Part shown: in pieces, positions 16,560 to 24,176 of the stretch
How positions within the stretch are numbered: position 1 is the first letter of the stretch
Layout: every line of letters starts with the position of its first letter
Assembly (NCBI GenBank): GCA_964459305.1
Contig: CAYWNA010000160.1
Coordinates: 1-30,750, forward strand
DNA: 30,750 nucleotides
Direction of reading: 5' to 3'
Source of the DNA: CAYWNA01 sp964459305
GTDB taxonomy: Bacteria; Planctomycetota; Planctomycetia; Pirellulales; Pirellulaceae
The notes under the pieces: model-generated
What the model saw: the letters and a program-made list of their open reading frames with translations, nothing else
Told to the model about the DNA's origin: nothing
Databases searched by the model: none
Translations under genes and position numbers: made by a program

Positions 16560-17924
16560 ATGTTCAAGAGAAGCCTCCTCACAGCATTAGCCCCTTTTGC
16601 GATTCTGGTCGTTCTCGCTCACCAGAGCGTGGCTGAGGTTGACCGCCCCAATTTCGTCTTGATGTTCGTGGATAACGTGGGCTATGGCGATTTGGGCTGT
16701 TACGGCAACACGGAAGTGAAAACTCCCAATATCGATCGACTGGCAACCGAAGGTGTTCGTTGTACGGATTTCTATATCGGTTCGCCATCTTGCACACCCA
16801 GCCGCGGAGCACTACTGACCGGCCGTCATCCGGAACGCAACGGTTTGAACCACCAATTGTCGCCGGCACAAGACCTCAGTGAAGGTCTCCCGCTGCGTGA
16901 AAGGATCATCCCGCAGTATCTCAAGCCTCTGGGCTACACATGTGGTGCTTTTGGCAAGTGGAACCTGGGATTCGGAGAAGGGTATAGACCAACAGACCGC
17001 GGATTCGATCAGTTCTTCGGCCAAGTCTCCGGCTGTATGAACTATTTCACGCACTTTCATCGCGGCCGCAACGATCTTCGCCGTGGGACCGAAATGGTGA
17101 CGGTGAAAGGGTACTCAACCGATTTGTTTGCAGATGAAGCCGTTCACTTTATCACGCGACACGCAAAGCGACCCTTCTTTGTCTATCTGCCCTTCAACGC
17201 AACTCACTATCCGCTGCCGCAGGATTGCGACAAAGACGAACCCGTCGTTTGGCAGGCTCCTGAGAAGTACCTCAAGATGTACGGTGTACTTCCCGGCGAC
17301 GACAAACAGCAACAGCGTTTCTACGCGATGTTGACCGCCTTGGACGATGCCGTTGGGCGCGTACTGAAAGCCCTTGACGAGCTAAAGCTGCGCGACAACA
17401 CGATCGTGATTCTGCTTTCCGACAACGGTGCGTTCATGCTACCTGGCGCCGGTTTGGGGGTTCAGTCAAACCATCCGTTTCGCGACGGCGGCGTCACATG
17501 CTATGAGGGCGGGATTCGGGTACCCAGCATGGTGAGGTGGCCGGGACGAATCAGCCAGAATACAGTGTGCCGAGAGATGCTCAGCAGCCTCGACCTGCTG
17601 CCGATGATTGTCAACGCCGCAGGCGGCCGCTTGCCTGAGGATCGAGTCTTCGATGGAAAGGACCCAACGGCCACGTTGGCAGGAGAAGCGACGTCGCCTC
17701 ACGAGCAGCTCTGCTGGGTTTGGCGCAACCACAGCGCGATTCGCAAAGGCAAATACAAATTGGCCCGGTCCAATCCGAAAAGGAACTGGGAGCTGTACGA
17801 CCTCGACAAGGACATGGGCGAAACGACCGATCTGGCGCAAAAACACCGACAATTGGCCGAGCAACTGCAGTCGCGGTTCGGACAGTGGCTTTCAGGCATT
17901 CATGGTGAAAGGGAGCATCCCTAA
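16560..17924 (+). CDS. Exported arylsulfatase (type I sulfatase)
   Basis: A complete 454-residue sulfatase. Residues 1-25 form a Sec signal peptide (MFKRSLL, hydrophobic core, QSVA). The N-terminal metal block is FVDNVGYGDLGCYG, with Asn39 where most sulfatases have the second Asp. The maturation motif CTPSRGALLTG is canonical (C78, to be converted to formylglycine). GKWNLG has Asn where His is usual. LLSDNGAF supplies the later Asp/Asn pair. AAGGAG lies 12 bases before the ATG, a little far. The C-terminus (NWELYDLDKDMGETTDLA) is typical. Maturation needs a sulfatase-modifying enzyme encoded elsewhere. The two substitutions suggest a subfamily different from the first two sulfatases of the window. 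Confidence 0.93.
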   Translation: MFKRSLLTALAPFAILVVLAHQSVAEVDRPNFVLMFVDNVGYGDLGCYGNTEVKTPNIDRLATEGVRCTDFYIGSPSCTPSRGALLTGRHPERNGLNHQLSPAQDLSEGLPLRERIIPQYLKPLGYTCGAFGKWNLGFGEGYRPTDRGFDQFFGQVSGCMNYFTHFHRGRNDLRRGTEMVTVKGYSTDLFADEAVHFITRHAKRPFFVYLPFNATHYPLPQDCDKDEPVVWQAPEKYLKMYGVLPGDDKQQQRFYAMLTALDDAVGRVLKALDELKLRDNTIVILLSDNGAFMLPGAGLGVQSNHPFRDGGVTCYEGGIRVPSMVRWPGRISQNTVCREMLSSLDLLPMIVNAAGGRLPEDRVFDGKDPTATLAGEATSPHEQLCWVWRNHSAIRKGKYKLARSNPKRNWELYDLDKDMGETTDLAQKHRQLAEQLQSRFGQWLSGIHGEREHP

Positions 17925-18019
17925 ATCGTGGACCCACTACCGGATGTTCGATGAGGAGGGGAAAGGCTTCCGGGAGCGAAAACGGGTTCCTCTACGCGTT
18001 GCGTGTGCCGTGAGTCCAC

Positions 18020-18652
18020 ATGCTTTCTGTGGGAGCGTGCCAACGTGTTTTCTTTTATGACAAGCTACATGGCGACGGAACCTACACATTAGGTGTGCAG
18101 GATGGCGATAAGCTCGTGTTGCTTGACCCACGCACCGGCAGGTCATTCTGGGCGAGGACGTTCGACGGAGCCCTCGGCGTGGACAAGGTGCGGGTCGGCA
18201 AGGTCCATCCGGACCATCCCGGCAAGCAGATTGTCGTCTTTCCGCAATATGTCGGTGAAACCTAAGCCACACACACGGTTGTCTGCGATGTGGGCACGGG
18301 AAAGGAACAGACCATCCCCGACACTTGGCTCGCCGGTGTTGCGGATAACCGAGGCGATGTCGCACGCGATTCGAATCCGCCTGCCATACACGGCGAGTTG
18401 GACCCGCGCCGCGTCAAGAGACTGATGGGGCACGCTGGGGCCCCGTACGGACTTGGGCAGATGCTCCGCGACGCATTGAAGGCGATGTCCGCGCTTGCCG
18501 CATTGGTGATCTTCCCACTGGCGTATTTCGGAACGATGGTCCGTCGACGGCGATGGGGTCTATCCTGGATGATGCTGGCTCCGCCGGTCGCGTTGTTGTT
18601 TCTGATCGTCTCAGTTGACATCGCCAAGCTCTTTCTGACCGCGCTGGATTGA
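18020..18652 (+). pseudogene. Decayed propeller-like membrane protein gene with one in-frame stop
   Basis: One frame reads YDKLHGDGTYTLGVQDGDKL, then LLDPRTGRSFWARTFDGAL and KVHPDHPGKQIVVFPQYVGE. It then meets TAA (18263-18265) and continues without shift as ATHTVVCDVGTGKEQTIPDTW to a C-terminal part with two hydrophobic segments (ALAALVIFPLAYFGTMV and WMMLAPPVALLFLIVSVDI). The first half resembles repeats of outer beta-propeller proteins (FG-GAP or PQQ type); that is a pattern impression, not a firm family call. No ribosome site precedes the ATG at 18020, and the 5' part of the gene is missing. It is most likely the remains of a larger exported, membrane-anchored protein. Confidence 0.55.
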
Positions 18653-18662
18653 GTGCTTGTAG

Positions 18663-18721
18663 GGCCGGTTCCCACCGGCCGATCAAATGACGATCAAGCG
18701 CTCGGCCGGTAGGAACCAGCC
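18663..18721. repeat. Long REP-like palindrome
   Basis: Two 20-bp arms (18663-18682 and 18702-18721) are complementary except for two C/T differences that still allow G-U pairing in RNA. The 19-base loop is ATCA-rich. The left arm reads GGCCGGTTCCCACCGGCCGA. It lies 8 bp downstream of the decayed gene and 75 bp before a RAYT C-terminal scar. No U tract follows, so it is more like a repeat palindrome than a terminator. Confidence 0.8.
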
Positions 18722-18795
18722 TTGCTCGACTCCCACGCTATTCCGCTGCGCGGGCAGGGGAGAGAGTACGTTTGCATCTGCCGTTCGCCATAACA

Positions 18796-18843
18796 CTCGG
18801 TCTTGAGTCAACACTCCGGCGCCGCGGTCGCCCCAAGAAAGGC
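18796..18843 (+). pseudogene. Scar of a RAYT C-terminus
   Basis: The frame reads LGLESTLRRRGRPKKG, the signature tail of RAYT transposases (LGLESTLRPRGRP in the intact copy at 12233). Nothing of the upstream domain is recognisable. Confidence 0.7.
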
Positions 18844-19316
18844 TACCAACTCTGCGTACTGTGCTTCCTTCTGTTCAAGATTTGTGTGTTTTGGCTGCGG
18901 CCGAAGGCGCGACATCAGCGTTCAGGGCACGACTTCCGTCCGGGGAATCTCGGTTGAATCCCCACCCGTCTGAGCCCGGCCGTTCACCTGCTGGGACCTT
19001 GCGTCGGCCGATGCTACCTATCCATTCCTGGCGACCACGGTAAACCGGCCTTCACCGACGGTCCGAGCTCTTTTCTGGCTGCTCACACAGGTACTCGCCA
19101 AACGACACCGTGCATCTAACCTCTTGCCAATAATCGCTTTATGTCAGTTGAATTCCAGACCATGAATCATTCGGGGTAGCTCCATGCGCACACCTCCGGC
19201 AGAAGCTGTCAAAGAAAATTTGGCCACTCGTGCGACCGCACGGCAATTCGCCTTTTGAGGCAATCATTCACCTCAGGAATCTCCATCTTTGACAACCTTT
19301 ACCATTGGGAGACTCG
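18844..19316. other. Intergenic stretch without recognised gene
   Basis: About 470 bp separating the RAYT scar from the protease gene. No frame has convincing coding character and no strong palindrome was seen. A GGGAG ribosome site lies at the end before the protease ATG (19317). The promoter of the protease should be in this stretch but I cannot place it. Confidence 0.6.
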
Positions 19317-20792
19317 ATGATGCGTATCCACCAAACGCTTGGCAAGAGACAGCGCCGAAACAAGGCCCGTCGTGGCCAGCGTGCGTTGCGTCTTGAAACA
19401 CTCGAAAAGCGCGAGCTTCTGGCCACCTTCATGCTCACTGACGATTGGGCCGATGTAGAGAAGTCGCCTGAGAACTCAGACGATGACGCGCTGTGCTGGG
19501 CCGCGGCTGCCGCGAACGTCCTTGAGTGGACCGGCTGGGGCAAGACCCATGGGATGGCCGATGCCGATCAGATGTTCCAGCATCTCCAGGACCACTGGGA
19601 GGACGGCGGTAACGAGGTGAGAGACGCATGGAGTTGGTGGTTCGACGGCGTCGATCCGGATGCGGGGAACCCAGACGTGACTAACGTGGATGTGGCCGGC
19701 GGCGGCCGCTTCTGGCCTGCCGAGCCGTTTAGCGATTTCTACCACAGAGACAGTGATCCCGTCACGATGATGCGGAGCCTCGACGCGTACATGCACTCGC
19801 GATACGGCGTCGTGCTCAGCATCTTGAACGACGGTGGGGGCGACCACTTTATCACGGCTTGGGGCTACGAATACGACCCTGCCCACCCGGACAACTATAC
19901 CAGCGTCCACGTGACCGACTCCGACGACGACAAGAACCTGGTCGCTCCCCCCGATGTACTCGACGCCAGGGACGTCGTATTCGACGAGATCGACAACAGG
20001 TGGTACATCGGAAATCGCAGGTTCGGCTTCAACCCTGACGAGTTCAAGGTGGAGGGAACGCACGTCATCACCCACGCCGGCGTACGCTTGGATATGGGCG
20101 AGTTGAAGGGCGGTATTGCCGTTCAGGATGACGCCACGGGTCAAGGCTTCATCATGTACAGCGAGGACAGTGTCCACGATCGGTTCGACGGACCCGGCGC
20201 CGAGCCCCACAAGGCCAACAGCCATCACCTGATCGCCGTGAAACACGACCGCGGCCACTGGCACTACAACAACAACAATCTCTGGTTCCGATTCACTCCT
20301 CGCTCCACGGACCTGTTGCTCGCCCAAGTGGATTTCGATCTCGACACGATTACCAGCCTACAGGGCGACACGGGAGAGGAATCTGGGATTGCCAAGGGCT
20401 TTGCCGATGGCGATCTGCAATTTCACGCCAATCGATTTGGCGGCGACTGGTACATCGCGTCGGTGCGAGCGTTGGAGCAGATCCCGAACCACCTCGTGCC
20501 ACCGCGTTTGTACGATGCACCGGAGTTCCCTCGGCGTCCCCACGATCCTCGCGGTTTCGATTCAATCAAACCAGAATTCCGGAAGAAAGAACATCACCGC
20601 AGTTCGCCGAACAAGGACGTGTCCGCACCGGCACCTCGCGCTGAGGAACAACCTCGCTCCAAAGCAGGTACACCCAGCAAACGCGACCCATCGTCGGATC
20701 AACGGACAACATCCAAATCCGACAAGAGCAAAGCCTACGACAAAGCGCTCGGGGCGGTTCTGGAAGAATTGGGCAAGACGTTGTCCATCTGA
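19317..20792 (+). CDS. Exported IdeS/Mac-like cysteine protease with LEPRxLLA-type N-terminus
   Basis: A 491-residue protein. The N-terminus is basic (KRQRRNKARRGQ) and runs into LRLETLEKRELLA (residues 24-36), which matches the LEPRxLLA-type motif seen at the start of many large exported planctomycete proteins. The domain after it resembles IdeS/Mac (peptidase family C66), the streptococcal papain-fold enzyme that cuts IgG. The Cys block is DDALCWAAAAANVLEW (C60), the His block GDHFITAWGYEYD (H177) and the Asp block SVHVTDSDDDKN (D201). The His-to-Asp distance is 24 residues, against 22 in IdeS as I recall it. The last 90 residues (from about 400) are Pro/Ser/Lys-rich and low-complexity, ending in a short helix. 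GGGAG precedes the ATG. Immunoglobulin is an unlikely target in an environmental bacterium; a surface or prey protein is more plausible. Confidence 0.75.
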   Translation: MMRIHQTLGKRQRRNKARRGQRALRLETLEKRELLATFMLTDDWADVEKSPENSDDDALCWAAAAANVLEWTGWGKTHGMADADQMFQHLQDHWEDGGNEVRDAWSWWFDGVDPDAGNPDVTNVDVAGGGRFWPAEPFSDFYHRDSDPVTMMRSLDAYMHSRYGVVLSILNDGGGDHFITAWGYEYDPAHPDNYTSVHVTDSDDDKNLVAPPDVLDARDVVFDEIDNRWYIGNRRFGFNPDEFKVEGTHVITHAGVRLDMGELKGGIAVQDDATGQGFIMYSEDSVHDRFDGPGAEPHKANSHHLIAVKHDRGHWHYNNNNLWFRFTPRSTDLLLAQVDFDLDTITSLQGDTGEESGIAKGFADGDLQFHANRFGGDWYIASVRALEQIPNHLVPPRLYDAPEFPRRPHDPRGFDSIKPEFRKKEHHRSSPNKDVSAPAPRAEEQPRSKAGTPSKRDPSSDQRTTSKSDKSKAYDKALGAVLEELGKTLSI

Positions 20793-20866
20793 CGCCTTCA
20801 TGAAGCGTATGGCAGAAGGTCTTCCAGGCGTCTTTGAGGTTGGACATTTCAACCGAAAGGAAGCAA

Positions 20867-20902
20867 ACACTCCGGCCACGCGGTCGCCCGAAGAAACTGT
20901 AA
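20867..20902 (+). pseudogene. Scar of a RAYT C-terminus
   Basis: The frame reads TLRPRGRPKKL and then stops at TAA (20900-20902), the exact tail of RAYT transposases. It stands 75 bp after the protease stop and 13 bp before an inverted-repeat element. Confidence 0.7.
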
Positions 20903-20915
20903 CCAGGCTACCAAG

Positions 20916-21059
20916 CACCGTTCGACAAATAAGTGTCTCAAGACAGGGCACCTTCGCCCATAGAGAAGTGGGATAGGCTTCCAGCCTGTCGTTTCCCAGT
21001 GCTTCCGACAGGCTGGAAGCCTATCCCACGAAAACCGGACACCTATTTCTCGAGCGGTG
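20916..21059. repeat. 144-bp element with 22-bp imperfect terminal inverted repeats
   Basis: The ends are CACCGTTCGACAAATAAGTG... (20916-20937) and ...CTATTTCTCGAGCGGTG (21038-21059). They are inverted copies of each other with 3 mismatches in 22. The interior holds a second, perfect palindrome. Together with the adjacent RAYT tail this looks like the non-coding end of a RAYT element or a small derivative. Confidence 0.75.
20968..21029. repeat. Perfect 24-bp-arm palindrome
   Basis: Arms 20968-20991 and 21006-21029 are exactly complementary (left arm starts GTGGGATAGGCTTCCAGCCT) with a 14-base loop. It sits between the convergent protease and carbon-nitrogen hydrolase genes, so it could act as a two-way terminator. 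No T tract follows on either side, and the length and perfection suggest a mobile palindrome. Confidence 0.9.
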
Positions 21060-21091
21060 CAAAATGCGCCTGCCTCTTTTGTTCGCCGGCG

Positions 21092-22078
21092 TCATTTCGT
21101 GCCCTCTCCGTTTCCTTTGAGGGCTGTTGAAGCGGACTTTCGCACAAGTGGCAGGTCGAAGTAGACCACGCGATTCTCGTCGATCTTGTTGCCGATCTGC
21201 TCGGTCGTGATCAGCATCCCTCGCATCAGAGCGTACGTGTTCAGCGCTTCGTTCATGATGAAGTTGTCGGGTGGGTGAGTCCCAAGCCCGCCAACCGTTT
21301 CTTCCAAGGCAATCGAGCCGTCCGGTGCGGTGACGAGAAACTGCGTGGGGTGGGCGAAAACCATGTAGCGTCCATTCTCACGCGAGCGGGCTTGTATCAT
21401 GCGCGTATTGCCGGGTCCGAAGGTCCCGCCTGAAACAAAGATGACGTAGTCGGCTCCGGAGTCGCACGTCAGCTTGACAAGGTCGGGGAAACTCCGTTCA
21501 TAGCAGATCCGAAAGCCGATGCGTCCATGGGTCGTTTCCAGAACGGTGGCCTGATCTCCCGGTGTGTCGCGGATCGCCTCGAAGCGGTTCATCTTTGTCT
21601 TGCGGTGCTTGCCGATCAGCTTTCCGTCGGGGCCGATCAAGGCCACCGTGTTGTAGGTGCGTCCGGCGTCGAACTCCGCCGTGCCAATGGCCAGATAGAC
21701 ATCGAGCTCTCGGGCCAGATTACTGAACCGCTCAAAGTACTCTCCACCGGGAATCCGTTCGGCCAACGATTGATACAGGGACAGCGGAATGGTGCGATCT
21801 CCGTTCATGAAGCCGTCGAGAAAGCCCTCGCTGGTGACCACGATCCTCGCACCGCCTTCGGCTGCCTCGCGGATCAACTTGGCTCCGCGGCGATAGTTGC
21901 CCTCCTTGTCCATTCGCAACCACTTCAGCACAACACCGGCGATGCGCACCGTTTGAGGCTTGCCGGCGTCGGACACGTCGCTTGACGGGGGACCTGACTC
22001 GGCGCCAATGCCAGCGGTCGCGTGAGAGAAAATGAGTACCGCAGCCACGATCCCAACCCGACACTTCGTCCTTCGCAT
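21092..22078 (-). CDS. Exported carbon-nitrogen hydrolase (nitrilase superfamily)
   Basis: A 328-residue protein with an N-terminal signal peptide (MRRTKCRVG, hydrophobic core to residue 20, GIGA). The nitrilase-superfamily Glu-Lys-Cys triad is visible: E84 in VVTSEGFLDG, K160 in GKHRKTKM and C192 in GFRICYERSFPD. These enzymes hydrolyse nitriles, amides or carbamoyl groups, or transfer acyl groups. The domain is full length, and the C-terminal extension (TYALMRGMLITTEQIG to ALKGNGEGTK) is short. AGGGAG lies upstream of the ATG. It is alone on the minus strand, convergent with the protease and about 600 bp from the efflux operon. Export is unusual for this superfamily apart from Lnt-like enzymes, but no membrane segments of an Lnt are present. 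Confidence 0.88.
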   Translation of the reverse strand: MRRTKCRVGIVAAVLIFSHATAGIGAESGPPSSDVSDAGKPQTVRIAGVVLKWLRMDKEGNYRRGAKLIREAAEGGARIVVTSEGFLDGFMNGDRTIPLSLYQSLAERIPGGEYFERFSNLARELDVYLAIGTAEFDAGRTYNTVALIGPDGKLIGKHRKTKMNRFEAIRDTPGDQATVLETTHGRIGFRICYERSFPDLVKLTCDSGADYVIFVSGGTFGPGNTRMIQARSRENGRYMVFAHPTQFLVTAPDGSIALEETVGGLGTHPPDNFIMNEALNTYALMRGMLITTEQIGNKIDENRVVYFDLPLVRKSASTALKGNGEGTK

Positions 22079-22671
22079 TGGCTCAACTCCCTATGTCAAT
22101 TATCGCGCCGCTTGGTGTTATCCTGCAACGATTCACCAACCGAGCCGCAGCTCGTAACATTGCGGCGAAGCCATCCTGTGACATCAAGAACACTGCGCCG
22201 CCGAACCACGTCGCTGCTGACATTGTGGACAAAACGAAACAGGTTCCGCAATGGGCTGCGAGCATCGGACACGGCGATTCGGAGTGAAAGGGCTAAGGGA
22301 AGCCGCCCGCGCGGGAATTGAGACAGTTCCATTTTCGCGTCGTAAAGCCTGCGCGAAAATCGAGGCAGTCCCCGGCCACTCGCACATTCAATACTGGGAT
22401 TTGCCTAATCTCCTCAGACTGTAGACGCAGAGAAACAGTGGCCACGAAAACCACGAGAAGTCATGAAGAGCCTTCCTATCCGCGCCGTCGTCCGTTTATT
22501 TTTTCTCGCGTCTTTTTGTGTTCTTTGTGGCTATCCTGAGTGCAACTGCCGGAACTTCGGCCTCTTCTATTGGCGTTGTTGGCGGTACAGGTTGTCAAAG
22601 CAATCAAGCTGGCTTGCGCCATTCCGGCAGGGGTTCGGCCTCCGTCCGGCCTACGCGGTGCGCAAATGCTC
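22079..22671. other. Intergenic stretch with a short inverted repeat
   Basis: About 590 bp between two minus-strand genes. It contains the inverted repeat at 22331-22360 and, at about 22439-22535, a region rich in CCACGAAAA and TTTGTGGCTA words that are roughly inverted copies of each other. No coding frame is convincing. The promoter of the carbon-nitrogen hydrolase should lie at its left end; I cannot place it. Confidence 0.55.
22331..22360. repeat. Short palindrome with degenerate outer arms
   Basis: ATTTTCGCG (22331-22339) pairs exactly with CGCGAAAAT (22352-22360) across 12 bases. Outside it, GAGACAGTTCC on the left and CGAGGCAGTCC on the right are weakly complementary, which looks like the fused ends of a RAYT-type element. 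Confidence 0.5.
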
Positions 22672-24138
22672 CTAGCTCAGAATGCTGTCCCAGCCTTTCC
22701 GGTACGGACGCCGGATGAACTGGTCGGCTTCCGGCGCATTACGGGCACGCAGGTTGGCGTAGTCCCACTTGAGCTTCTTCCCGGTCCGGTAGGCCACGTT
22801 GCCGAGGTGGTTCGACTCGGTGACCCAGCCCGAATACAGGAAGTTCGAACCTGGCGCTGGACCGTGGCCCTTGCACGCCTGAATCCATTCAATGTAGTGC
22901 CCGGGCGAACGCGGAATTGTCTCCGGCGGTGTCGGGTAATCCTTGAACTTCTCTTCGGGCAGCAATAGGGGCCCGCTGCGCCCACCGCTGTAGAGCATGC
23001 CCTCGTCGCCGATGAACAGTTGGCCGCGGCTGCTCATCTTGCTTGCGTCAAACTGCGGTGGCCTGCCCTCGCCCTGGTACCAGACGAGCTTGAGCGGCGG
23101 GTCCGAGCCACGGGCTGGGAACTCATACGTCACGGTCATCGTTGCCGGCGCCAGTTCCGGGTGGGCCTTGCCCATCGGGGACACGGCCTCGACCGTCAGG
23201 GGATGACGGATGTCCAAAACCTGGAACACGACGTCGTTGTCGTGGCCGCCGAGGTCGCTCATCGTGCCGTTGCCGAAGTCCCACCACCGGTACCAGCGCG
23301 GTCCGGGCAGGTACGTCGCATGGAACGGCCGCATCGGCGCAGGCCCGATCCACAGATCCCAGTCGATGTTCGGCGGGACGGGCATCTCTTCCTTGAACCT
23401 GTCAGTGATCTGGATGCCGTTGTAGAACCCGTGCGGCTTGTCGTACTTCTCGGCCGACGCGGCGCTCTGCAGCCCCCACGCACGACCCGCCCAGACGTGC
23501 ACCTCGCGCACCGGCCCGATCGCGCCGGCCAAAATCAGTTCCTTGATCTGGCGGCGAACCGGCGAGGCGTGGCCCTGGTTGCCCGTCTGCGTGGCGAGCT
23601 TCGGGTACTTCGCGGCGGTCTCGCGAATCAACCTCGCCTCCCAGACGTCGTGGGTGAGCGGCTTTTCGCAGTAGACGTGTTTGCCGTGTGTCAGCGCCAG
23701 ATAGGTTGCGAGAGTGTGGGTGTGCTCGGTGGTGCTGACCATGACGGCATCGAAGTCGTTCGGGCTGTCGAATACCCGGCGGAAATCATTGTACGTCTTA
23801 GCTTTCGGGAATCTCTGGGCCGCAGCATCCACGGCATGCTGGTTGACGTCGCAGAGGACCGTGATGTTCTCGGCCGGAATACCCGTGGGAGGGCCGGACG
23901 GGGCCGCTGCCCGGGCTCCTCTCCCGCGGCGACGGCTGCCGCCATCGCCTCTCATGTTCGAATTGGCACGGCCTCCGCAGGCGATCATCGCGATGTTCAG
24001 CTTGTTGTTGAGGTTCTGGCCCCGCAGAAAGGCCGGCGCACCCGCCATTACTCCGCCGGCAGCAGCCAGGGCGCCGCCGACCAGCTCGCGTCGGGTTATC
24101 TGACGCTCTTGCGTGTTCTTTGTGATCCTTTTCTTCAT
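22672..24138 (-). CDS. Tat-exported Gfo/Idh/MocA oxidoreductase
   Basis: A 488-residue NAD(P)-dependent oxidoreductase of the glucose-fructose oxidoreductase family, which oxidises or reduces sugars, inositols and related polyols. The signal is ITRRELVGGALAAAGG (RR at residues 16-17). The Rossmann motif is IACGGRANSNM, and EKPLTHDVWEA contains the family EKP (158-160). Between the first two strands of the nucleotide-binding fold lies an Arg/Gly/Ala/Pro-rich insert (residues 65-84). Export with bound cofactor is known for the Tat-dependent glucose-fructose oxidoreductase of Zymomonas. The ATG at 24138 is chosen over upstream in-frame ATGs because of a strong ribosome site. It follows the RND permease stop by 38 bp, so it may be the last gene of the efflux transcript, although a functional link is not obvious. 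Confidence 0.9.
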   Translation of the reverse strand: MKKRITKNTQERQITRRELVGGALAAAGGVMAGAPAFLRGQNLNNKLNIAMIACGGRANSNMRGDGGSRRRGRGARAAAPSGPPTGIPAENITVLCDVNQHAVDAAAQRFPKAKTYNDFRRVFDSPNDFDAVMVSTTEHTHTLATYLALTHGKHVYCEKPLTHDVWEARLIRETAAKYPKLATQTGNQGHASPVRRQIKELILAGAIGPVREVHVWAGRAWGLQSAASAEKYDKPHGFYNGIQITDRFKEEMPVPPNIDWDLWIGPAPMRPFHATYLPGPRWYRWWDFGNGTMSDLGGHDNDVVFQVLDIRHPLTVEAVSPMGKAHPELAPATMTVTYEFPARGSDPPLKLVWYQGEGRPPQFDASKMSSRGQLFIGDEGMLYSGGRSGPLLLPEEKFKDYPTPPETIPRSPGHYIEWIQACKGHGPAPGSNFLYSGWVTESNHLGNVAYRTGKKLKWDYANLRARNAPEADQFIRRPYRKGWDSILS

Positions 24139-24144
24139 CGTGTG

Positions 24145-24150
24145 CTCCTT
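24145..24150 (-). promoter_or_regulatory. Ribosome binding site of the exported oxidoreductase
   Basis: AAGGAG on the minus strand, six bases before the ATG at 24138. It decides against the longer in-frame starts near 24180, which would place the Tat motif too deep in the protein. Confidence 0.75.
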
Positions 24151-24176
24151 GGTCTTATAAGAAACCATCATTACCA

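Noticed and set aside
19289..19294. Perfect TTGACA upstream of the protease gene
   Set aside because: A -10 at normal spacing would fall on the ribosome site and start codon, and no TATAAT-like sequence is there.
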